This document shows, piece by piece, positions 29,981 through 40,903 of a DNA stretch of 64,000 nucleotides. The stretch spans positions 1,612,001-1,676,000 of the forward strand of contig NZ_CAKLDM010000002.1 in the NCBI RefSeq assembly GCF_921294215.1. The letters run 5' to 3'. Each line of letters starts with the position of its first letter. Position 1 is the stretch's first letter. The DNA comes from Vibrio marisflavi CECT 7928. Lineage in GTDB: Bacteria; Pseudomonadota; Gammaproteobacteria; Enterobacterales; Vibrionaceae. The notes beneath the pieces were generated by a model, which was not told the DNA's origin, searched no databases, and saw nothing but the letters and a program-made list of their open reading frames with translations. The translations under genes were made by a program, and so were the position numbers.

Positions 29981-31486
29981 ATGACATCCAGAATTCCCTT
30001 TTATCTATCAGTGCTGATGCTGATCGCCGCTGGCATCCTACTAAGCGTCTTTCGACATCAACACTACGGAGTTCCGTATTTGCCGGGAGATACCCGTCAA
30101 GTTTGGGATGTTGAAGCTCGCATTGAGTTCACAGCTCTCGATAAGCCAGTAAAGATTTCTCTTGCCATTCCTGACACACAACATGGTTTTACTCGCACTA
30201 GTCGCTCGTCATCCTCTCCCGGCTATGGTGTATCTTACATTAAATCCGAGTCAGGCGACCGTGCTGAGTGGACAGTAAGAGATGCAAAGGGCCCACAAAC
30301 CATCTATTACAAAACACAGTTTTTAGTGGATCCACAGTCACGTTTCACTGCAGAAGCACCTACCGGGAAAATTAAAAAGCCAACGTTTGACGGACCAACA
30401 GAGGCCGCTGCAACCGCATTGATTGCTAGAGCTAATCGGTTATCTGCTGATGACACTACCTTCACCCGCGAGTTGATCAAGTTCATCAACGATAACGAGA
30501 GTCAAAACGCGGCGCTGCTTCTCAATAGTATGAGTAAAGTCGAAGCCATCCATCAACTGCTGTCTTACGCTAATGTGCCGAATAAAATGGTTGGCGTGAT
30601 TCAACTTGAAGACGGTCGAAGACGTCAGCAATTACAACAGATGAACGAAGTCTGGAATGGTAGTGAATGGATATTGTTTAACCCAGATACGGTCAATCAA
30701 GATATCCAACCTAACCTACTTGTATGGGACGAATCTAATGTCTCATTATTGGATGTGATTGGTGGACAAAATAGCCAAGTCCATTTCTCGATGATCGAGC
30801 AAAAAATATCCCCTCAAACTGCAACACAAGACAAAGTTGAAGCTGATGGCTTGCTTAATTTGTCTATCCATAGCTTGCCTCTTGAAGAACAAGCTATGTT
30901 TAAAACCATCATGCTTATTCCTATTGGAGCACTGATAGTCGTATTTTTACGCGTCATTATCGGACTGAAAACATCAGGTACATTTATGCCTGTCTTGATT
31001 GCGGTAGCCTTTGTCCAAACACAGCTTCTTACTGGCATACTCGGCTTCCTGCTTATCGTCGGCACAGGGCTTATTATTCGAAGTTATCTGTCAAAACTCA
31101 ATTTGCTCTTGGTTGCACGAATATCGGCCGTCATTATCGCTGTCATCATGATTATTGCCCTGTTTACTGTTCTGGCATTTAAGCTAGGGTTAACCGAAGG
31201 ACTCACAATTACTTTCTTCCCTATGATAATTTTGTCTTGGACGGTAGAGAGGATGTCGATTCTTTGGGAAGAAGAAGGGGCGAAAGAGGTACTGATTCAA
31301 GGTGGCGGCTCACTATTTACCGCAGTCATTGTCTACCTAGGCATGACCAATCCATATATACAGCACCTAACCTTTAACTTTATTGGTGTCCAACTGATTG
31401 TGCTAGCGTGTATCTTGATGCTAGGCACTTATACTGGCTACCGCCTAACTGAGCTTCGCCGCTTCAAGCCTTTGACGGAGGATTGA
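29981..31486 (+). CDS. Transglutaminase-like periplasmic domain with C-terminal multi-TM region
   Basis: 501 aa. TM1 at about 7-24, then a large periplasmic part of about 280 residues that contains a transglutaminase-like fold. The usual catalytic Cys is not evident (LLNSMSKVEAIHQLLSYANVPNKMVGV, where active enzymes have Cys before the helix), so it is probably inactive. A C-terminal block of six to seven TM segments runs from about 309 to 485. This is the architecture known as inactive transglutaminase fused to 7TM. Neighbours: 22 bp after the protease gene and only 3 bp before the ATP-grasp gene, so the three products very likely act together at the envelope. Confidence 0.85.
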   Translation: MTSRIPFYLSVLMLIAAGILLSVFRHQHYGVPYLPGDTRQVWDVEARIEFTALDKPVKISLAIPDTQHGFTRTSRSSSSPGYGVSYIKSESGDRAEWTVRDAKGPQTIYYKTQFLVDPQSRFTAEAPTGKIKKPTFDGPTEAAATALIARANRLSADDTTFTRELIKFINDNESQNAALLLNSMSKVEAIHQLLSYANVPNKMVGVIQLEDGRRRQQLQQMNEVWNGSEWILFNPDTVNQDIQPNLLVWDESNVSLLDVIGGQNSQVHFSMIEQKISPQTATQDKVEADGLLNLSIHSLPLEEQAMFKTIMLIPIGALIVVFLRVIIGLKTSGTFMPVLIAVAFVQTQLLTGILGFLLIVGTGLIIRSYLSKLNLLLVARISAVIIAVIMIIALFTVLAFKLGLTEGLTITFFPMIILSWTVERMSILWEEEGAKEVLIQGGGSLFTAVIVYLGMTNPYIQHLTFNFIGVQLIVLACILMLGTYTGYRLTELRRFKPLTED

Positions 31487-31489
31487 TCG

Positions 31490-32455
31490 ATGTTTTCACG
31501 ATTTACATCTCCGACTAAGCTCCGCCATAAAGGCATATTGGGCATGAACCAAAGGAACAACCACTATATCGGTCAATACAACGACCGCTCTAAGTATCCG
31601 ATGGTTGATGACAAATTAAAGACCAAGCTGCTGGCTGAACAAGCTGGATGTACCGTTCCAAAACTCATTGGTGTAATCAGCCGCCAAGCTGAAGTGAAAG
31701 GCATTCATAAAATGGTGCAGAATTGGCCGGGATTTGTGATTAAGCCTGCCCATGGTAGTGGCGGAAAAGGTATTCTCGTCATTTTATCCCACAAAGATGG
31801 CTTGTATACCAAGCCTTCTGGTGAGGTGATAGGCAAAGAAGATGTAGAGCGACACCTGTCTAATTCCTTGGCCGGACTGTTTTCTTTAGGTGGAAAGAAT
31901 GATGTTGCTGTGGTCGAAAACCTGATCAAATTTGATGACTGTTTTGAAGGGTTCAGCTATGAAGGCGTACCTGATATTCGTATTATCGTATTCAAAGGCT
32001 ACCCAGTAATGGCTATGATGCGCTGCTCTACTTCGGCCTCTGATGGTAAAGCGAACTTGCACCAAGGTGCAGTAGGTGTCGGCTTGGATATCGCGACAGG
32101 TAAAGCCATTCGAGCCGTTCAATATGATAAACCTATCGAGCAGCACCCTGACACTGGCAAAGATTTGCTGACGTTAAACGTACCTCATTGGGAAAAGTTG
32201 CTAACTTTAGCCGCTGGCGCTTGGGAAATGACAGGTTTAGGTTATATGGGGACTGACATGGTCTTGGACCGAGAAGAGGGTCCTATGGTGTTGGAACTCA
32301 ATGCTCGTCCCGGACTTGCGATACAGATAGCAAATGGAGCTGGTTTGCTTCCCCGGCTCCATCATATTGAATCTATGGGCGTATCACTCGAATACCCTAA
32401 GCCTGCAGAAAGAGTCAAATATGCGGCACAACAGTTTGGTGTAGCCTGCGACTAG
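31490..32455 (+). CDS. RimK-related ATP-grasp ligase (alpha-L-glutamate ligase-like)
   Basis: 321 aa, cytoplasmic. ATP-grasp fold: glycine-rich loop FVIKPAHGSGGKGI, central DIRIIVFKG, and the metal-binding end LELNARPG. It belongs to the RimK-related group (TIGR02291-like), which forms peptide-type bonds between a carboxylate and an amino group using ATP. It lacks the RimK N-terminal domain, and the neighbourhood is not ribosomal, so I would not call it RimK. Last gene of the operon, closed by a 15-bp stem at 32505-32538. The acceptor and donor substrates are unknown. Confidence 0.85.
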   Translation: MFSRFTSPTKLRHKGILGMNQRNNHYIGQYNDRSKYPMVDDKLKTKLLAEQAGCTVPKLIGVISRQAEVKGIHKMVQNWPGFVIKPAHGSGGKGILVILSHKDGLYTKPSGEVIGKEDVERHLSNSLAGLFSLGGKNDVAVVENLIKFDDCFEGFSYEGVPDIRIIVFKGYPVMAMMRCSTSASDGKANLHQGAVGVGLDIATGKAIRAVQYDKPIEQHPDTGKDLLTLNVPHWEKLLTLAAGAWEMTGLGYMGTDMVLDREEGPMVLELNARPGLAIQIANGAGLLPRLHHIESMGVSLEYPKPAERVKYAAQQFGVACD

Positions 32456-32504
32456 CTTTGCTACATGTTTGCAATAGATTCACATAAAAAGTAGCTTACA
32501 TACA

Positions 32505-32538
32505 AAGAGCCCCGAGTTTATCCAAACTCGGGGCTCTT
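32505..32538. terminator. Strong bidirectional terminator
   Basis: A 15-bp perfect stem (32505-32519 with 32524-32538) around a 4-base loop lies between the convergent ATP-grasp and mukB genes. Confidence 0.8.
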
Positions 32539-32548
32539 CTACATATAG

Positions 32549-35500
32549 TTATACTTCTTCAGCTAACGCTTCTTCTGGGTCACTTTGCGTGGTTTGCCCG
32601 AACCCTCTAAGGCCAACAACATGTACGTGCTCGTGGTCTTTAAATACCTTACGCACAAGTTTATAGGTTGTACCTTTTTCTGGGCTGATATTCTCAGGTG
32701 CCGCGATTAGAAGTTGCATGTCTAAACGGTCGCACAGTTCAAATAACGTCGAGATAGACTTCGCATCCAATCGTGCAGCTTCATCTAAGAACAGCAGGCG
32801 ACATGGAACGATATCTTTGCTACGTAAGCGTCGTGCTTCCTCTTCCCAGCTTTGTACTACCATCAGCAGGATTGACTGACCGGTACCGATCGCTTCACCT
32901 GTTGAAAGAGCACCAGATTCTGCTTGTAGCCAACCATCAGAGCCTCGGTTCACCTCAACGCTCAATTCCAAGTAGTTTCGGTAATCAAGCAGTTCTTCAC
33001 CGAAGATCTGTGGAGAACGCTGCCCCAAATCAATGTGTGGATTCACTCTTTGGAACAACTTCGCCATTGCTTCGGAGAAGGTAAAGCGAGCGCTTTCAAA
33101 AAGATCTTTATGCTGTGACTGATGTTCAGACAAACCTCGCAACAGAATTGAGTGGCTGTCACGAGTTTTAACATTAAGACGTACACCCTTTACCTGACCA
33201 AACGCAATATTCGACAAACCTTGGTTGAGCAGTCGAATACGGTTTTGCTCGCGCTGAATGGTCTTGGTAATAATGGTGGCTACAGACGCAGAGCTGATTG
33301 CTAAGCGATTTTCGCGTTGAGTCAGCTCTTCAGTTAGTCTCGCAAGCTCCACTTCCATCTCTTCAATTGCTTCAACTGGATCAGCAGTTTGAATGATATC
33401 ATGGCGAATACGCTCGCGAAGGTGTTGATAAACTGCAATATAGAAAAGAACTTTGCGCTCTGGCCTCGCATTGTCTTCAGACAATCTCAGCGCATCTCGC
33501 AAGTTTTCGTTGTCCGCAACAGCAAGGCGCAACGCACCCAGTGATTTATCCGACATTGAACGTAGCTCTTCAGCAGACAAGTAAATCAATTCGCGCCTGT
33601 TCAGCTTGCTTTCAACATCGTTTTGTCTCGCCAATTTAAGGACTGAGCACCAGCCAGCTTTGGCCGCCACTACGAATGTTCGAAGTTCGATATACTCTTT
33701 TTTCGCCGCTTTTGCTCGTTTAAGCAAGCCTTTCATTTCCAGTTCAGTGGACGTCGTCGTGCGTTCGAATTCACTTTTACGACTTCGCGCGCTCTGTAAT
33801 TGTTCTTGAAGCTGATTACGACGATGCTGAGCTTGAACTAAAGCACCCTCATCTGCGACAACACCAAGCTCACTCATTTCAGCTCGAAACTCTTGCACTG
33901 TTTCTTGTTTCGCTTGAAAGGAGCTTTTCAGTGATGCTAGCAGCTGGTTGTATTGACCGACTTGGCTTCGAGCTTGCTTAACTTCATCGCGAGATCGTGT
34001 TTTTGCACGTTCAGCCTCGACAAGCTTACGTTTAAGGTTATCGCTAAGCTCACTACTTTTGCTTAGCATTTCAACCGAGTCAGAATAGCTAAAGTGCTGC
34101 TTTCTCTCAGATAAATCAGAGAGTGCAAATATTTTTTTCTTAACAGCTTTTAAATTCGTATCAGCGGTTTGATACTCAGTTTCCAACGCCTCAAACTGCT
34201 CTGGATCCGCCCCAAGCGCATTAACTAACCCCGACAGCTCTTGCAAAGTTTTACCGTGTTGACTAACAAAAGCTTTTTGCTCCAACAAGCTTTGCAATTT
34301 GCTGTTTAACTCATCATGACGTTCTTGAAGAGTATCGTCGGCTAACAATGTTAAGTTTGGCGCCAACTTCGCAATCAACGATAGTGCAGACTTACTTTCA
34401 TTCAATCTACTTCTATGTTGCTGCTCTTTAGCCTCTAGATCCGATAAAACTCGAGTGATCTGGTTTTTCTTTTCACGAACTGCTTGCAGAGCTTTCTCAG
34501 GGTCATCTTGGAAAACAACTTGCAAGTGCTTCGCAACAAATTCATTGAAACTTTGGAACAAACGCTGAAGCTTCTGGCTATCGAAAGCAGCTTTCGCATG
34601 TTGTTCTACGATCTCTTCTCTAGACTCACGTAGGCTTTCTAAACGCTGTTCACGAGCAGCACGACCAAATAAAGGAATTTTTGGTAAACGAGAATAACGG
34701 ACTTGTCTATCATTAAGCTGTACACACACTGCACCATCTAACTCATCGACCATCATAGTGCTGTCGTCAAAGGCGTCTACATCGCCTTCAATAATGTACA
34801 AGTCATCTGGGCAATCATCTAAGCCCGCCAGTTTTTCTTGAATGTCTTCTAAATCAGACACCACGATAGCGTGACGCGCAGGACCATAAATAGCACTAAA
34901 GTATGGAGCATCTTCTAGGGTGATATCGTCGTAAATCTCCGATAGTAAAACTCCACCCAGAATATCCGCTAACCCTTTTAGTCGTGGATCGTTCGAGCCT
35001 CCAGGCGAAGCAAGCTGCTCAATTTCTTTTTCAATTTCAGCACGCTGCACGCCAAGTTTATCTTTTTCGACAGTAAGCGCTCGCTCTTGTTCAAGAACCG
35101 ACTGCATTTGCACCATGACTGCTTGGCTGTCGTACAAATCAGCGGACGTTTGCTCTTGAAGTTTTACCAACGCATCATTCGCAACAATCCACGCTGGCGC
35201 ACTCGCTTCAAGCTGCTTGATTTCGGTGTCACAGTCGTTATCTAAGCGTCGCTGCTCGATACGTTTATCTCGCAGCTCTTCTATTGTTAGTCCCAACTCA
35301 TCAATAACAGCAGAGTGACGTTCTTGCTCCTGTTCAAGAGCCAGCTCGTCTGCAATTAGCACGTTACACTTTTGCTGAAACTCTTTGACTAATGTTTCAG
35401 CTTGAGCTTTTTGTGCAAGTGAGCGCTCCATTTCTCGACATTGAGTTCGCCATTGCTGTTCATTTTGCACAACCAAGTTCGCTTCACGAAGCTTTTCAAT

Positions 35501-37003
35501 AGAGTCTTTGGCAAATTGCGAGGCATCTTTTCGAGCAACAGAGCTGTCCACTTTTTTCACCAAGCGATAAGCTTGATCGAATTGCTTGGCTGTCGCCGAA
35601 GAGATATCCAATTTATGCTTTAGAGCAAGCAGCTGGTTGGTTTGCTCTGACTCTTGTTGCTTCAAGTCAGACAACAGTGTCGAAGCTTGTTCAATACAAA
35701 TATCTTCATCACCTAAAAGCTGTTGAGCCTTTTCAAGTGCTTGAACTGCTTGCTGATATTGCAAAGCACGCGTTTGTTGAACATCCAGCGCTTGCTGATA
35801 ATCTGCCAGCTGCGTTTTTAAGCTATCGACTTCTTCTTCCGCAAATGTTGATTGCTCTTCTGCCATGAGCAATCTTTCTTGCCCTTCTTCGACAATCATC
35901 ACTTGCTCTTCAAGACGCTCACTTAGCTCTTCTAAGTCTTCTTGATAACGCTCAATTTTTTCTTGCTGACGAATAGCAGTTTGTACTAATTGCAGGTGGT
36001 CACTAGACGCTTGCAGATCTTGCTCGAGAGACGACTCTTGCTCAGCAAGCATGTCCAAGTCTTGCCTGATCTTATTGAGTAAATTCGTTTGCTCAACAAG
36101 TGTTAAATTCGATTTTTGCAACTCACTACGCAGCGACAATGTCTGCTCTAACTTCTTACGGCGTTCATTGGCGTGACGCATGTAATCCGCTGCCACATAG
36201 TTTGTAGACTCAGTGATCAAGTGTTTGAACAGATCTCGATCAGCCTGTGTGGTTTGAATTGCTGCCAATGTCATGCGGTTTTCACGCAATGCAGATTCCA
36301 TATCTTGGAAGGCTTTTTTCACCCCACCATTTTGCGGCAGTAGATAGTCTCGCAGCGAGCGAGTAATTGCACTGGAGATACCGCCATAAAGTGAAGCTTC
36401 AATTAGGCGATAAAACTTAGAACGGTCACTGCTGTTACGCAGTTTCTTTGGAACGACACCAAGTTCGAACATCTGAGCGTGATAATCAACGATGGAGTTA
36501 AAGGTTTTAAAATATACGCCCTCTATCGCTCCAACTTTATCTTTGACCTCGTTAATTTGCCTTACTCGCGCATGGCTATCCGATACGTTTTCAATCAGTA
36601 TATCGGTCGGTTTGATATCACTTGGCAACCCTTGAATGATAAAGGGTTTGATATCAACTTTCTTATCACGACCAGCAACTTGCTGTAATTTTACCGCAAA
36701 GATAACGCGTTGTTTTTTCGAGTTCACCACATCTAAAGCAGCGTAACAAGCACCAGGTTGCAGCTTACCAAATAAGCCTTTGTCCCTTGATGCTTGCGAG
36801 CTTCCAGCTTCAGTGGTATTACGGAAATGAAGTAAGCTTTGGTCAGGAATTAATGCAGTAATGAACGCAGCCATCGTGGTAGATTTACCTGCACCGTTAC
36901 CACCTGACAAAGTTGTTACTAAGTTATCGATATCAAATGTGCGTGCAAAAAAGCCGTTCCAGTTGACCATCGTAAGAGATTGATATTTACCTCTCTCAAT
37001 CAT
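32549..37003 (-). CDS. mukB: Chromosome partition protein MukB
   Basis: 1484 aa (E. coli 1486). SMC-like ATPase of the MukBEF condensin. The N-terminal head has Walker [10 protein letters not shown]; long coiled coils flank a hinge at about residues 640-780 ([17 protein letters not shown]); the C-terminal head has the signature [12 protein letters not shown] and Walker [14 protein letters not shown]. The start overlaps the mukE end by 4 bp (ATGA). Last gene of cmoM-mukF-mukE-mukB. The C-terminal tail ends in an acidic EEALAEEV. Confidence 0.98.
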   Translation of the reverse strand: MIERGKYQSLTMVNWNGFFARTFDIDNLVTTLSGGNGAGKSTTMAAFITALIPDQSLLHFRNTTEAGSSQASRDKGLFGKLQPGACYAALDVVNSKKQRVIFAVKLQQVAGRDKKVDIKPFIIQGLPSDIKPTDILIENVSDSHARVRQINEVKDKVGAIEGVYFKTFNSIVDYHAQMFELGVVPKKLRNSSDRSKFYRLIEASLYGGISSAITRSLRDYLLPQNGGVKKAFQDMESALRENRMTLAAIQTTQADRDLFKHLITESTNYVAADYMRHANERRKKLEQTLSLRSELQKSNLTLVEQTNLLNKIRQDLDMLAEQESSLEQDLQASSDHLQLVQTAIRQQEKIERYQEDLEELSERLEEQVMIVEEGQERLLMAEEQSTFAEEEVDSLKTQLADYQQALDVQQTRALQYQQAVQALEKAQQLLGDEDICIEQASTLLSDLKQQESEQTNQLLALKHKLDISSATAKQFDQAYRLVKKVDSSVARKDASQFAKDSIEKLREANLVVQNEQQWRTQCREMERSLAQKAQAETLVKEFQQKCNVLIADELALEQEQERHSAVIDELGLTIEELRDKRIEQRRLDNDCDTEIKQLEASAPAWIVANDALVKLQEQTSADLYDSQAVMVQMQSVLEQERALTVEKDKLGVQRAEIEKEIEQLASPGGSNDPRLKGLADILGGVLLSEIYDDITLEDAPYFSAIYGPARHAIVVSDLEDIQEKLAGLDDCPDDLYIIEGDVDAFDDSTMMVDELDGAVCVQLNDRQVRYSRLPKIPLFGRAAREQRLESLRESREEIVEQHAKAAFDSQKLQRLFQSFNEFVAKHLQVVFQDDPEKALQAVREKKNQITRVLSDLEAKEQQHRSRLNESKSALSLIAKLAPNLTLLADDTLQERHDELNSKLQSLLEQKAFVSQHGKTLQELSGLVNALGADPEQFEALETEYQTADTNLKAVKKKIFALSDLSERKQHFSYSDSVEMLSKSSELSDNLKRKLVEAERAKTRSRDEVKQARSQVGQYNQLLASLKSSFQAKQETVQEFRAEMSELGVVADEGALVQAQHRRNQLQEQLQSARSRKSEFERTTTSTELEMKGLLKRAKAAKKEYIELRTFVVAAKAGWCSVLKLARQNDVESKLNRRELIYLSAEELRSMSDKSLGALRLAVADNENLRDALRLSEDNARPERKVLFYIAVYQHLRERIRHDIIQTADPVEAIEEMEVELARLTEELTQRENRLAISSASVATIITKTIQREQNRIRLLNQGLSNIAFGQVKGVRLNVKTRDSHSILLRGLSEHQSQHKDLFESARFTFSEAMAKLFQRVNPHIDLGQRSPQIFGEELLDYRNYLELSVEVNRGSDGWLQAESGALSTGEAIGTGQSILLMVVQSWEEEARRLRSKDIVPCRLLFLDEAARLDAKSISTLFELCDRLDMQLLIAAPENISPEKGTTYKLVRKVFKDHEHVHVVGLRGFGQTTQSDPEEALAEEV

Positions 37004-37725
37004 ACTTCACCTTCTAACTCAGAATTATTTCCAATATCCGCAAGTTCTTCATCATCTAGCAGACTTGCTTGATCTGGTTTAGTGTCATGCACAACCGCTT
37101 CACCATCGCGAATGAGTCGCAGCTGCGCTTCACGGGCATCATCACCAGTTCTTACATCAGCTCCAAAACGGAAAACAGCTTCACTGATACGAAACTTGCC
37201 TGTCTCACCGATGTTTATCGTCATACCTAAACGTCTTAAGCGCCTTAAAGACGTACGCACTTTTTCAAATAACTTTTCACGGTCAAGATCAGAGCCAGTT
37301 GCACGGTTAGTGACTAGACGCATCAACTTTTTCTCATCCGAAAGCTGAAGTAGTTCGTCATACAATTCCTGGTTAGTAAAAATACCTTCGTGTGCCAGCC
37401 TCTCTGGGCTTAAATACAAAAAGCACAGTACTTTACCCACGAGCATGTCTAGCTCTGACAAAACGCTTCTTCCAATCAGCGCAGTTGAGCGTGGACGCAG
37501 GTAAAAGAACCCTTCTGGCGCTTTCACCAGTTCCGTGTTGTAGCGTTTGTAAAACATTGCCAATTCAGACTCAAAATCCGTTAGCAATGTGTGATTATCG
37601 AGATCTTCACTCGAAATATGTTTTCCTGCACGCAGCATGCTATCTAATGCAGGAAACAGGGGATTGGATATCGCCTTAACCAAATTGTCAGGCATGTATT
37701 CATTATTAGTATCGGTCAATGACAT
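37000..37725 (-). CDS. mukE: Chromosome partition protein MukE
   Basis: 241 aa from the ATG at 37725, with AGG 10 nt upstream; starts at 37746 or at the later MPDN (37695) are alternatives, the latter without a ribosome-binding site. Kite-type winged-helix subunit that bridges MukF and MukB. Typical segments: [30 protein letters not shown] and [12 protein letters not shown]. It overlaps the end of mukF by 20 bp and mukB by 4 bp, so translation is probably coupled. Confidence 0.96.
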   Translation of the reverse strand: MSLTDTNNEYMPDNLVKAISNPLFPALDSMLRAGKHISSEDLDNHTLLTDFESELAMFYKRYNTELVKAPEGFFYLRPRSTALIGRSVLSELDMLVGKVLCFLYLSPERLAHEGIFTNQELYDELLQLSDEKKLMRLVTNRATGSDLDREKLFEKVRTSLRRLRRLGMTINIGETGKFRISEAVFRFGADVRTGDDAREAQLRLIRDGEAVVHDTKPDQASLLDDEELADIGNNSELEGEV

Positions 37726-39043
37726 TTGCTTGTACCTTTGCGCCATAATCGTTAATTGCCTGCCAATCAGGTTGAATCGCTTGATAATCAGACTCGGAAT
37801 ATCCCAAGCGAACTGCTTGGTCGATAACGATGCGGGCTAAATCAAAATGGTGTGCTTGTGGGTGAGACGATAAGTAATCTCGCAGTACCGATCCAAGATC
37901 GATTGGAGCTGAACGTTCTTTGTGGCTTTGTAACATTTCTCCTATGCGCTCAGACAACTCGTCGTTCACTTGCTGAAATTCTTCGTATTCGACATCAAGC
38001 GGTACTTGGCCTGTCACTTCATCGTTGCGCAGAACTAGCGCCTCATCTCGCATATCAGTGAGTCTTTCTGCATCGGCATAAGTCAAATACCACGGTGAAT
38101 CAAAGTAGTCTTGTACCGATTGGCGCAATCGAGAACTAAATGCTCTGTTTTTATCCATATCGATTGCGGTACGAATAAACTTATGAACGTGCCTATCGTA
38201 ACCAATCCATAAATCTATCGCCTGCTGTCCCCAACTGGTAATTCTGTCTAATTTCATTTGTAGCGAATACAAAGTCTCGGCAATGAACTCCAGTTCAGTA
38301 TTGCCGTAGATAATTTCTTGAATATCAAGAAGCTGAGTTTGCAGGTTGTCTCCTGCAGCTTGCAAGGTATCCTGCAGCTCTTTCAGCGTAGTTGAAGTCT
38401 CTGTCAGCAGCGCTTCACAGTTATTGATCGCTTCGCGCCAATCCTTGTTTAATAGCTCGGCTATTTGCTCTTTAACAAGCTGCTGCTGCTCATCCATGAC
38501 ACGCTGGTTGAGATCGATTTGGTCAAAAATCTCGCTTACCGAATATTTGAGCACACCATATACATTTTTCTTCCAGTGGCCCGTAGTGCCACCTTTCTGC
38601 GCAGCTTCAATCGCTTTTGCCATTTCGTCGGCAACGATAGCAAGCTGTATAGAAAGCTTTAGCTTAGAAAACTCTCGATGGCGCACATAGTAATCGGTGA
38701 TACCGATAGCAAGTGGAGACAAACGATAGATGCTAGCACCATCGGTTACTTCACTAGTAAATCGACTTAGAAGTCTTTGAGAAACCATTTCATTAATGGC
38801 ATTGTTGGCACGAAATACAGTCGCTTCCCCAGTTTGTTCAAACATCTTGGTTACGAAAATAAATGCATCGTGCAACTCCCCCTCTCCCATTTCTTCATCA
38901 AATCTTTCGTTGCTCAGCACAGCTAAAGCAATAAGAAATGCGAGTCTTTCTGTTGAGAGGTGCAGGGAAAAATCATGTTGCTGTATCCAACCAACCAGTT
39001 CTTCAATCGGTTGCTGGGCAACGTGCTGAGTCTCGTCGCTCAT
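37706..39043 (-). CDS. mukF: Chromosome partition protein MukF
   Basis: 445 aa (E. coli 440). Kleisin of the MukBEF complex: N-terminal winged-helix dimerisation domain, a middle four-helix and coiled-coil part, a linker that binds MukE, and a C-terminal winged helix that contacts the MukB head. Recognisable segments: [29 protein letters not shown], split here over residues 29-57, and [18 protein letters not shown]. It begins 8 bp after cmoM and heads the muk part of the operon. Confidence 0.97.
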   Translation of the reverse strand: MSDETQHVAQQPIEELVGWIQQHDFSLHLSTERLAFLIALAVLSNERFDEEMGEGELHDAFIFVTKMFEQTGEATVFRANNAINEMVSQRLLSRFTSEVTDGASIYRLSPLAIGITDYYVRHREFSKLKLSIQLAIVADEMAKAIEAAQKGGTTGHWKKNVYGVLKYSVSEIFDQIDLNQRVMDEQQQLVKEQIAELLNKDWREAINNCEALLTETSTTLKELQDTLQAAGDNLQTQLLDIQEIIYGNTELEFIAETLYSLQMKLDRITSWGQQAIDLWIGYDRHVHKFIRTAIDMDKNRAFSSRLRQSVQDYFDSPWYLTYADAERLTDMRDEALVLRNDEVTGQVPLDVEYEEFQQVNDELSERIGEMLQSHKERSAPIDLGSVLRDYLSSHPQAHHFDLARIVIDQAVRLGYSESDYQAIQPDWQAINDYGAKVQANVIDRY

Positions 39044-39051
39044 CCTTATTC

Positions 39052-39837
39052 CTATTTTTCTTTTTTCCTAGCCCATACATGTATGTATCGGCCCAAGGAT
39101 AAGTAGGGCTCTTTTCTACACAATTGTTGTTCAAGCGCTAAAACGTCTTCGAATTGATAATCACCCATGTATTCCATATTCCCTATGTAATCACTAAAGC
39201 AGCGTATCCCTGATTTACCACAAATTTCGAATCCTTCGTCAGTGATCCATTGATATACATCTTCTGGCATGAGCCCTTTTTGTGGTTGCAGCTTAAACCT
39301 CTTTCTGTGAGGCATTCCTTCAAGTATGTGAGGAATGTTTCCACAGGTGACATTTTTATATATTAATCCATGATGGTTGTAGAACATAACAGAAGCTACA
39401 CCGCCGGGCCTGACTTGTTGTAAAACTGTGCTCAGAGCGGACTTTGGATCGGCAAGCCATTCCATGACAGCATGAAACATCAGTAAATCGACAGGTTGAT
39501 TGAGGTGCTCTGCAATGGATTGAACCGGAGCATGAACAAAGCGGTAGGAGTTTATCAGCCCACGCTTTTCAATCTCTTGCTGTGCCAACTGCAACATCTC
39601 GGATGATAGATCGCATAGTGTAATATCGTGTCCGAGTTTGGCAAGCTTTTGCGACATCTGAGCCAACCCACCTCCTGCATCCAAAACATGCAATGAGTTA
39701 TTTGAAGCTTCCAATACATCCAAAATATTGAGAAGATCTTGCCAAACAATGTGTTGGCGAATCTCTCCTTTATCTGATCCGTATATGTTTTTTGCAAATT
39801 TGTGGGCAATATCGTCGAAATTGCGGTCTTGAGTCAC
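39052..39837 (-). CDS. cmoM: tRNA 5-carboxymethoxyuridine methyltransferase
   Basis: 261 aa, formerly SmtA. It methylates cmo5U34 to mcmo5U34 in tRNA. Rossmann-type SAM-binding loop [34 protein letters not shown] and [15 protein letters not shown] match the family. The start is a GTG at 39837, since no suitable ATG gives the conserved N-terminus. It is the first gene before mukFEB, as in E. coli. Together with cmoA-cmoB at 27-29 kb, the pathway genes for this wobble modification are within 13 kb of each other. Confidence 0.94.
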   Translation of the reverse strand: MTQDRNFDDIAHKFAKNIYGSDKGEIRQHIVWQDLLNILDVLEASNNSLHVLDAGGGLAQMSQKLAKLGHDITLCDLSSEMLQLAQQEIEKRGLINSYRFVHAPVQSIAEHLNQPVDLLMFHAVMEWLADPKSALSTVLQQVRPGGVASVMFYNHHGLIYKNVTCGNIPHILEGMPHRKRFKLQPQKGLMPEDVYQWITDEGFEICGKSGIRCFSDYIGNMEYMGDYQFEDVLALEQQLCRKEPYLSLGRYIHVWARKKEK

Positions 39838-39951
39838 GGTCGGTAAGTTATCATAGCTAATCGTGCTGCTATTCTGTCATATGAACGGTAGGAATAAAGA
39901 AGGTTTATTTCTTTTTTGTAATCAACTGATGATTTTTCGGACTATTTAAGA

Positions 39952-40752
39952 ATGTTTGTGCTGAAAAAAGTAATTTCTTCATTGCTAATGCCTCTACCTG
40001 CCATGTTAATTCTTGGCTTTTTAGGCCTTATGCTTATTATGTTTACCACCCGACGTAAAACGGGTTGCTTAGTCGTTTTGTTTTCTTTAACTGGTATCTT
40101 TTTAATTTCTTTCCAACCTGTATCAACTCGTCTTCTAATGCCATTAGAAAGACAGCACAGTGCCTTCTTCCCCGTCGATAAACATATAGACTACGTGATG
40201 GTACTCGGCAGTGGTCATGTGGTTGACGATCAAATACCGCCTACTTCAGAGTTGAGTAGAACTGGATTAATGCGTTTAGTCGAAGGCATTCGAATCATGC
40301 GCATGTATCCGGGCTCCAAGCTAATTTTGTCTGGCTATGCCGCAGGCTCGGAAGTCAGTAATGCTCGCATGATGGCTAAGGTCGCTCTGTCACTTGGAGT
40401 ACCGAAATCTCAAATTGTTCTACTATTAGAATCTGCGCAAGACACTTGGCAAGAAGCAAGACAAGCGGTGGATTTTGTTAAACAAAAAAACCTCGTTCTG
40501 GTTACTTCTGCAAGTCATATGACTAGAGCGTTAAACGAATTCCATGCAGCAGGTCTTAACCCTATTCCTGCACCAACGAACTTCCTCGCTCAAAAGAACA
40601 TCTCGCAACCTTGGGATAAGTACACACCTAAAGCCAAATATTTAGAGCAAACTGAAATTTATTGGCATGAAAGACTCGGTTTAATCTGGCAAAGCATACG
40701 AGACTGGGTTCTCAGAGATTTTACCGAATCAAAAACCAGCGAAACTCACTAA
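39952..40752 (+). CDS. elyC: Envelope biogenesis factor ElyC
   Basis: 266 aa, DUF218/YdcF-SanA family. Two N-terminal membrane segments (about 5-30 and 36-53) anchor a periplasmic DUF218 domain. YVMVLGSGHVVDD, LSGYAAGSE and LVTSASHMTRA are the conserved strands with nearby acidic and His residues. E. coli ElyC (YcbC) affects peptidoglycan synthesis, apparently at the lipid-carrier step, and is also adjacent to smtA(cmoM)-mukFEB on the opposite strand. The synteny plus length (E. coli 259) supports the name. Confidence 0.93.
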   Translation: MFVLKKVISSLLMPLPAMLILGFLGLMLIMFTTRRKTGCLVVLFSLTGIFLISFQPVSTRLLMPLERQHSAFFPVDKHIDYVMVLGSGHVVDDQIPPTSELSRTGLMRLVEGIRIMRMYPGSKLILSGYAAGSEVSNARMMAKVALSLGVPKSQIVLLLESAQDTWQEARQAVDFVKQKNLVLVTSASHMTRALNEFHAAGLNPIPAPTNFLAQKNISQPWDKYTPKAKYLEQTEIYWHERLGLIWQSIRDWVLRDFTESKTSETH

Positions 40753-40763
40753 CTCTCACCAAA

Positions 40764-40793
40764 TAAGTTAGAGGCCTACCTAGGCCTTTAACT
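40764..40793 (+). terminator. Probable terminator of elyC
   Basis: AGGCC and GGCCT arms (within 40772-40787) form a short GC-rich hairpin followed by TTTAA. The T-tract is short. Confidence 0.45.
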
Positions 40794-40903
40794 AGCAACT
40801 CTTCTGTGCCTATTGTTTCTATCAATGCCTAGTTTTGGCAATTCTCAAGCAGATTTCCATTTATTGATTACACTAAAAGCATGAATGGAATATTTGCAGA
40901 AGC

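Noticed and set aside
31490..32455. RimK, ribosomal protein S6 glutamate ligase
   Set aside because: The ATP-grasp core is similar, but the N-terminal part differs, and its neighbours are envelope genes, not rpsF-related ones. I call it RimK-related only.
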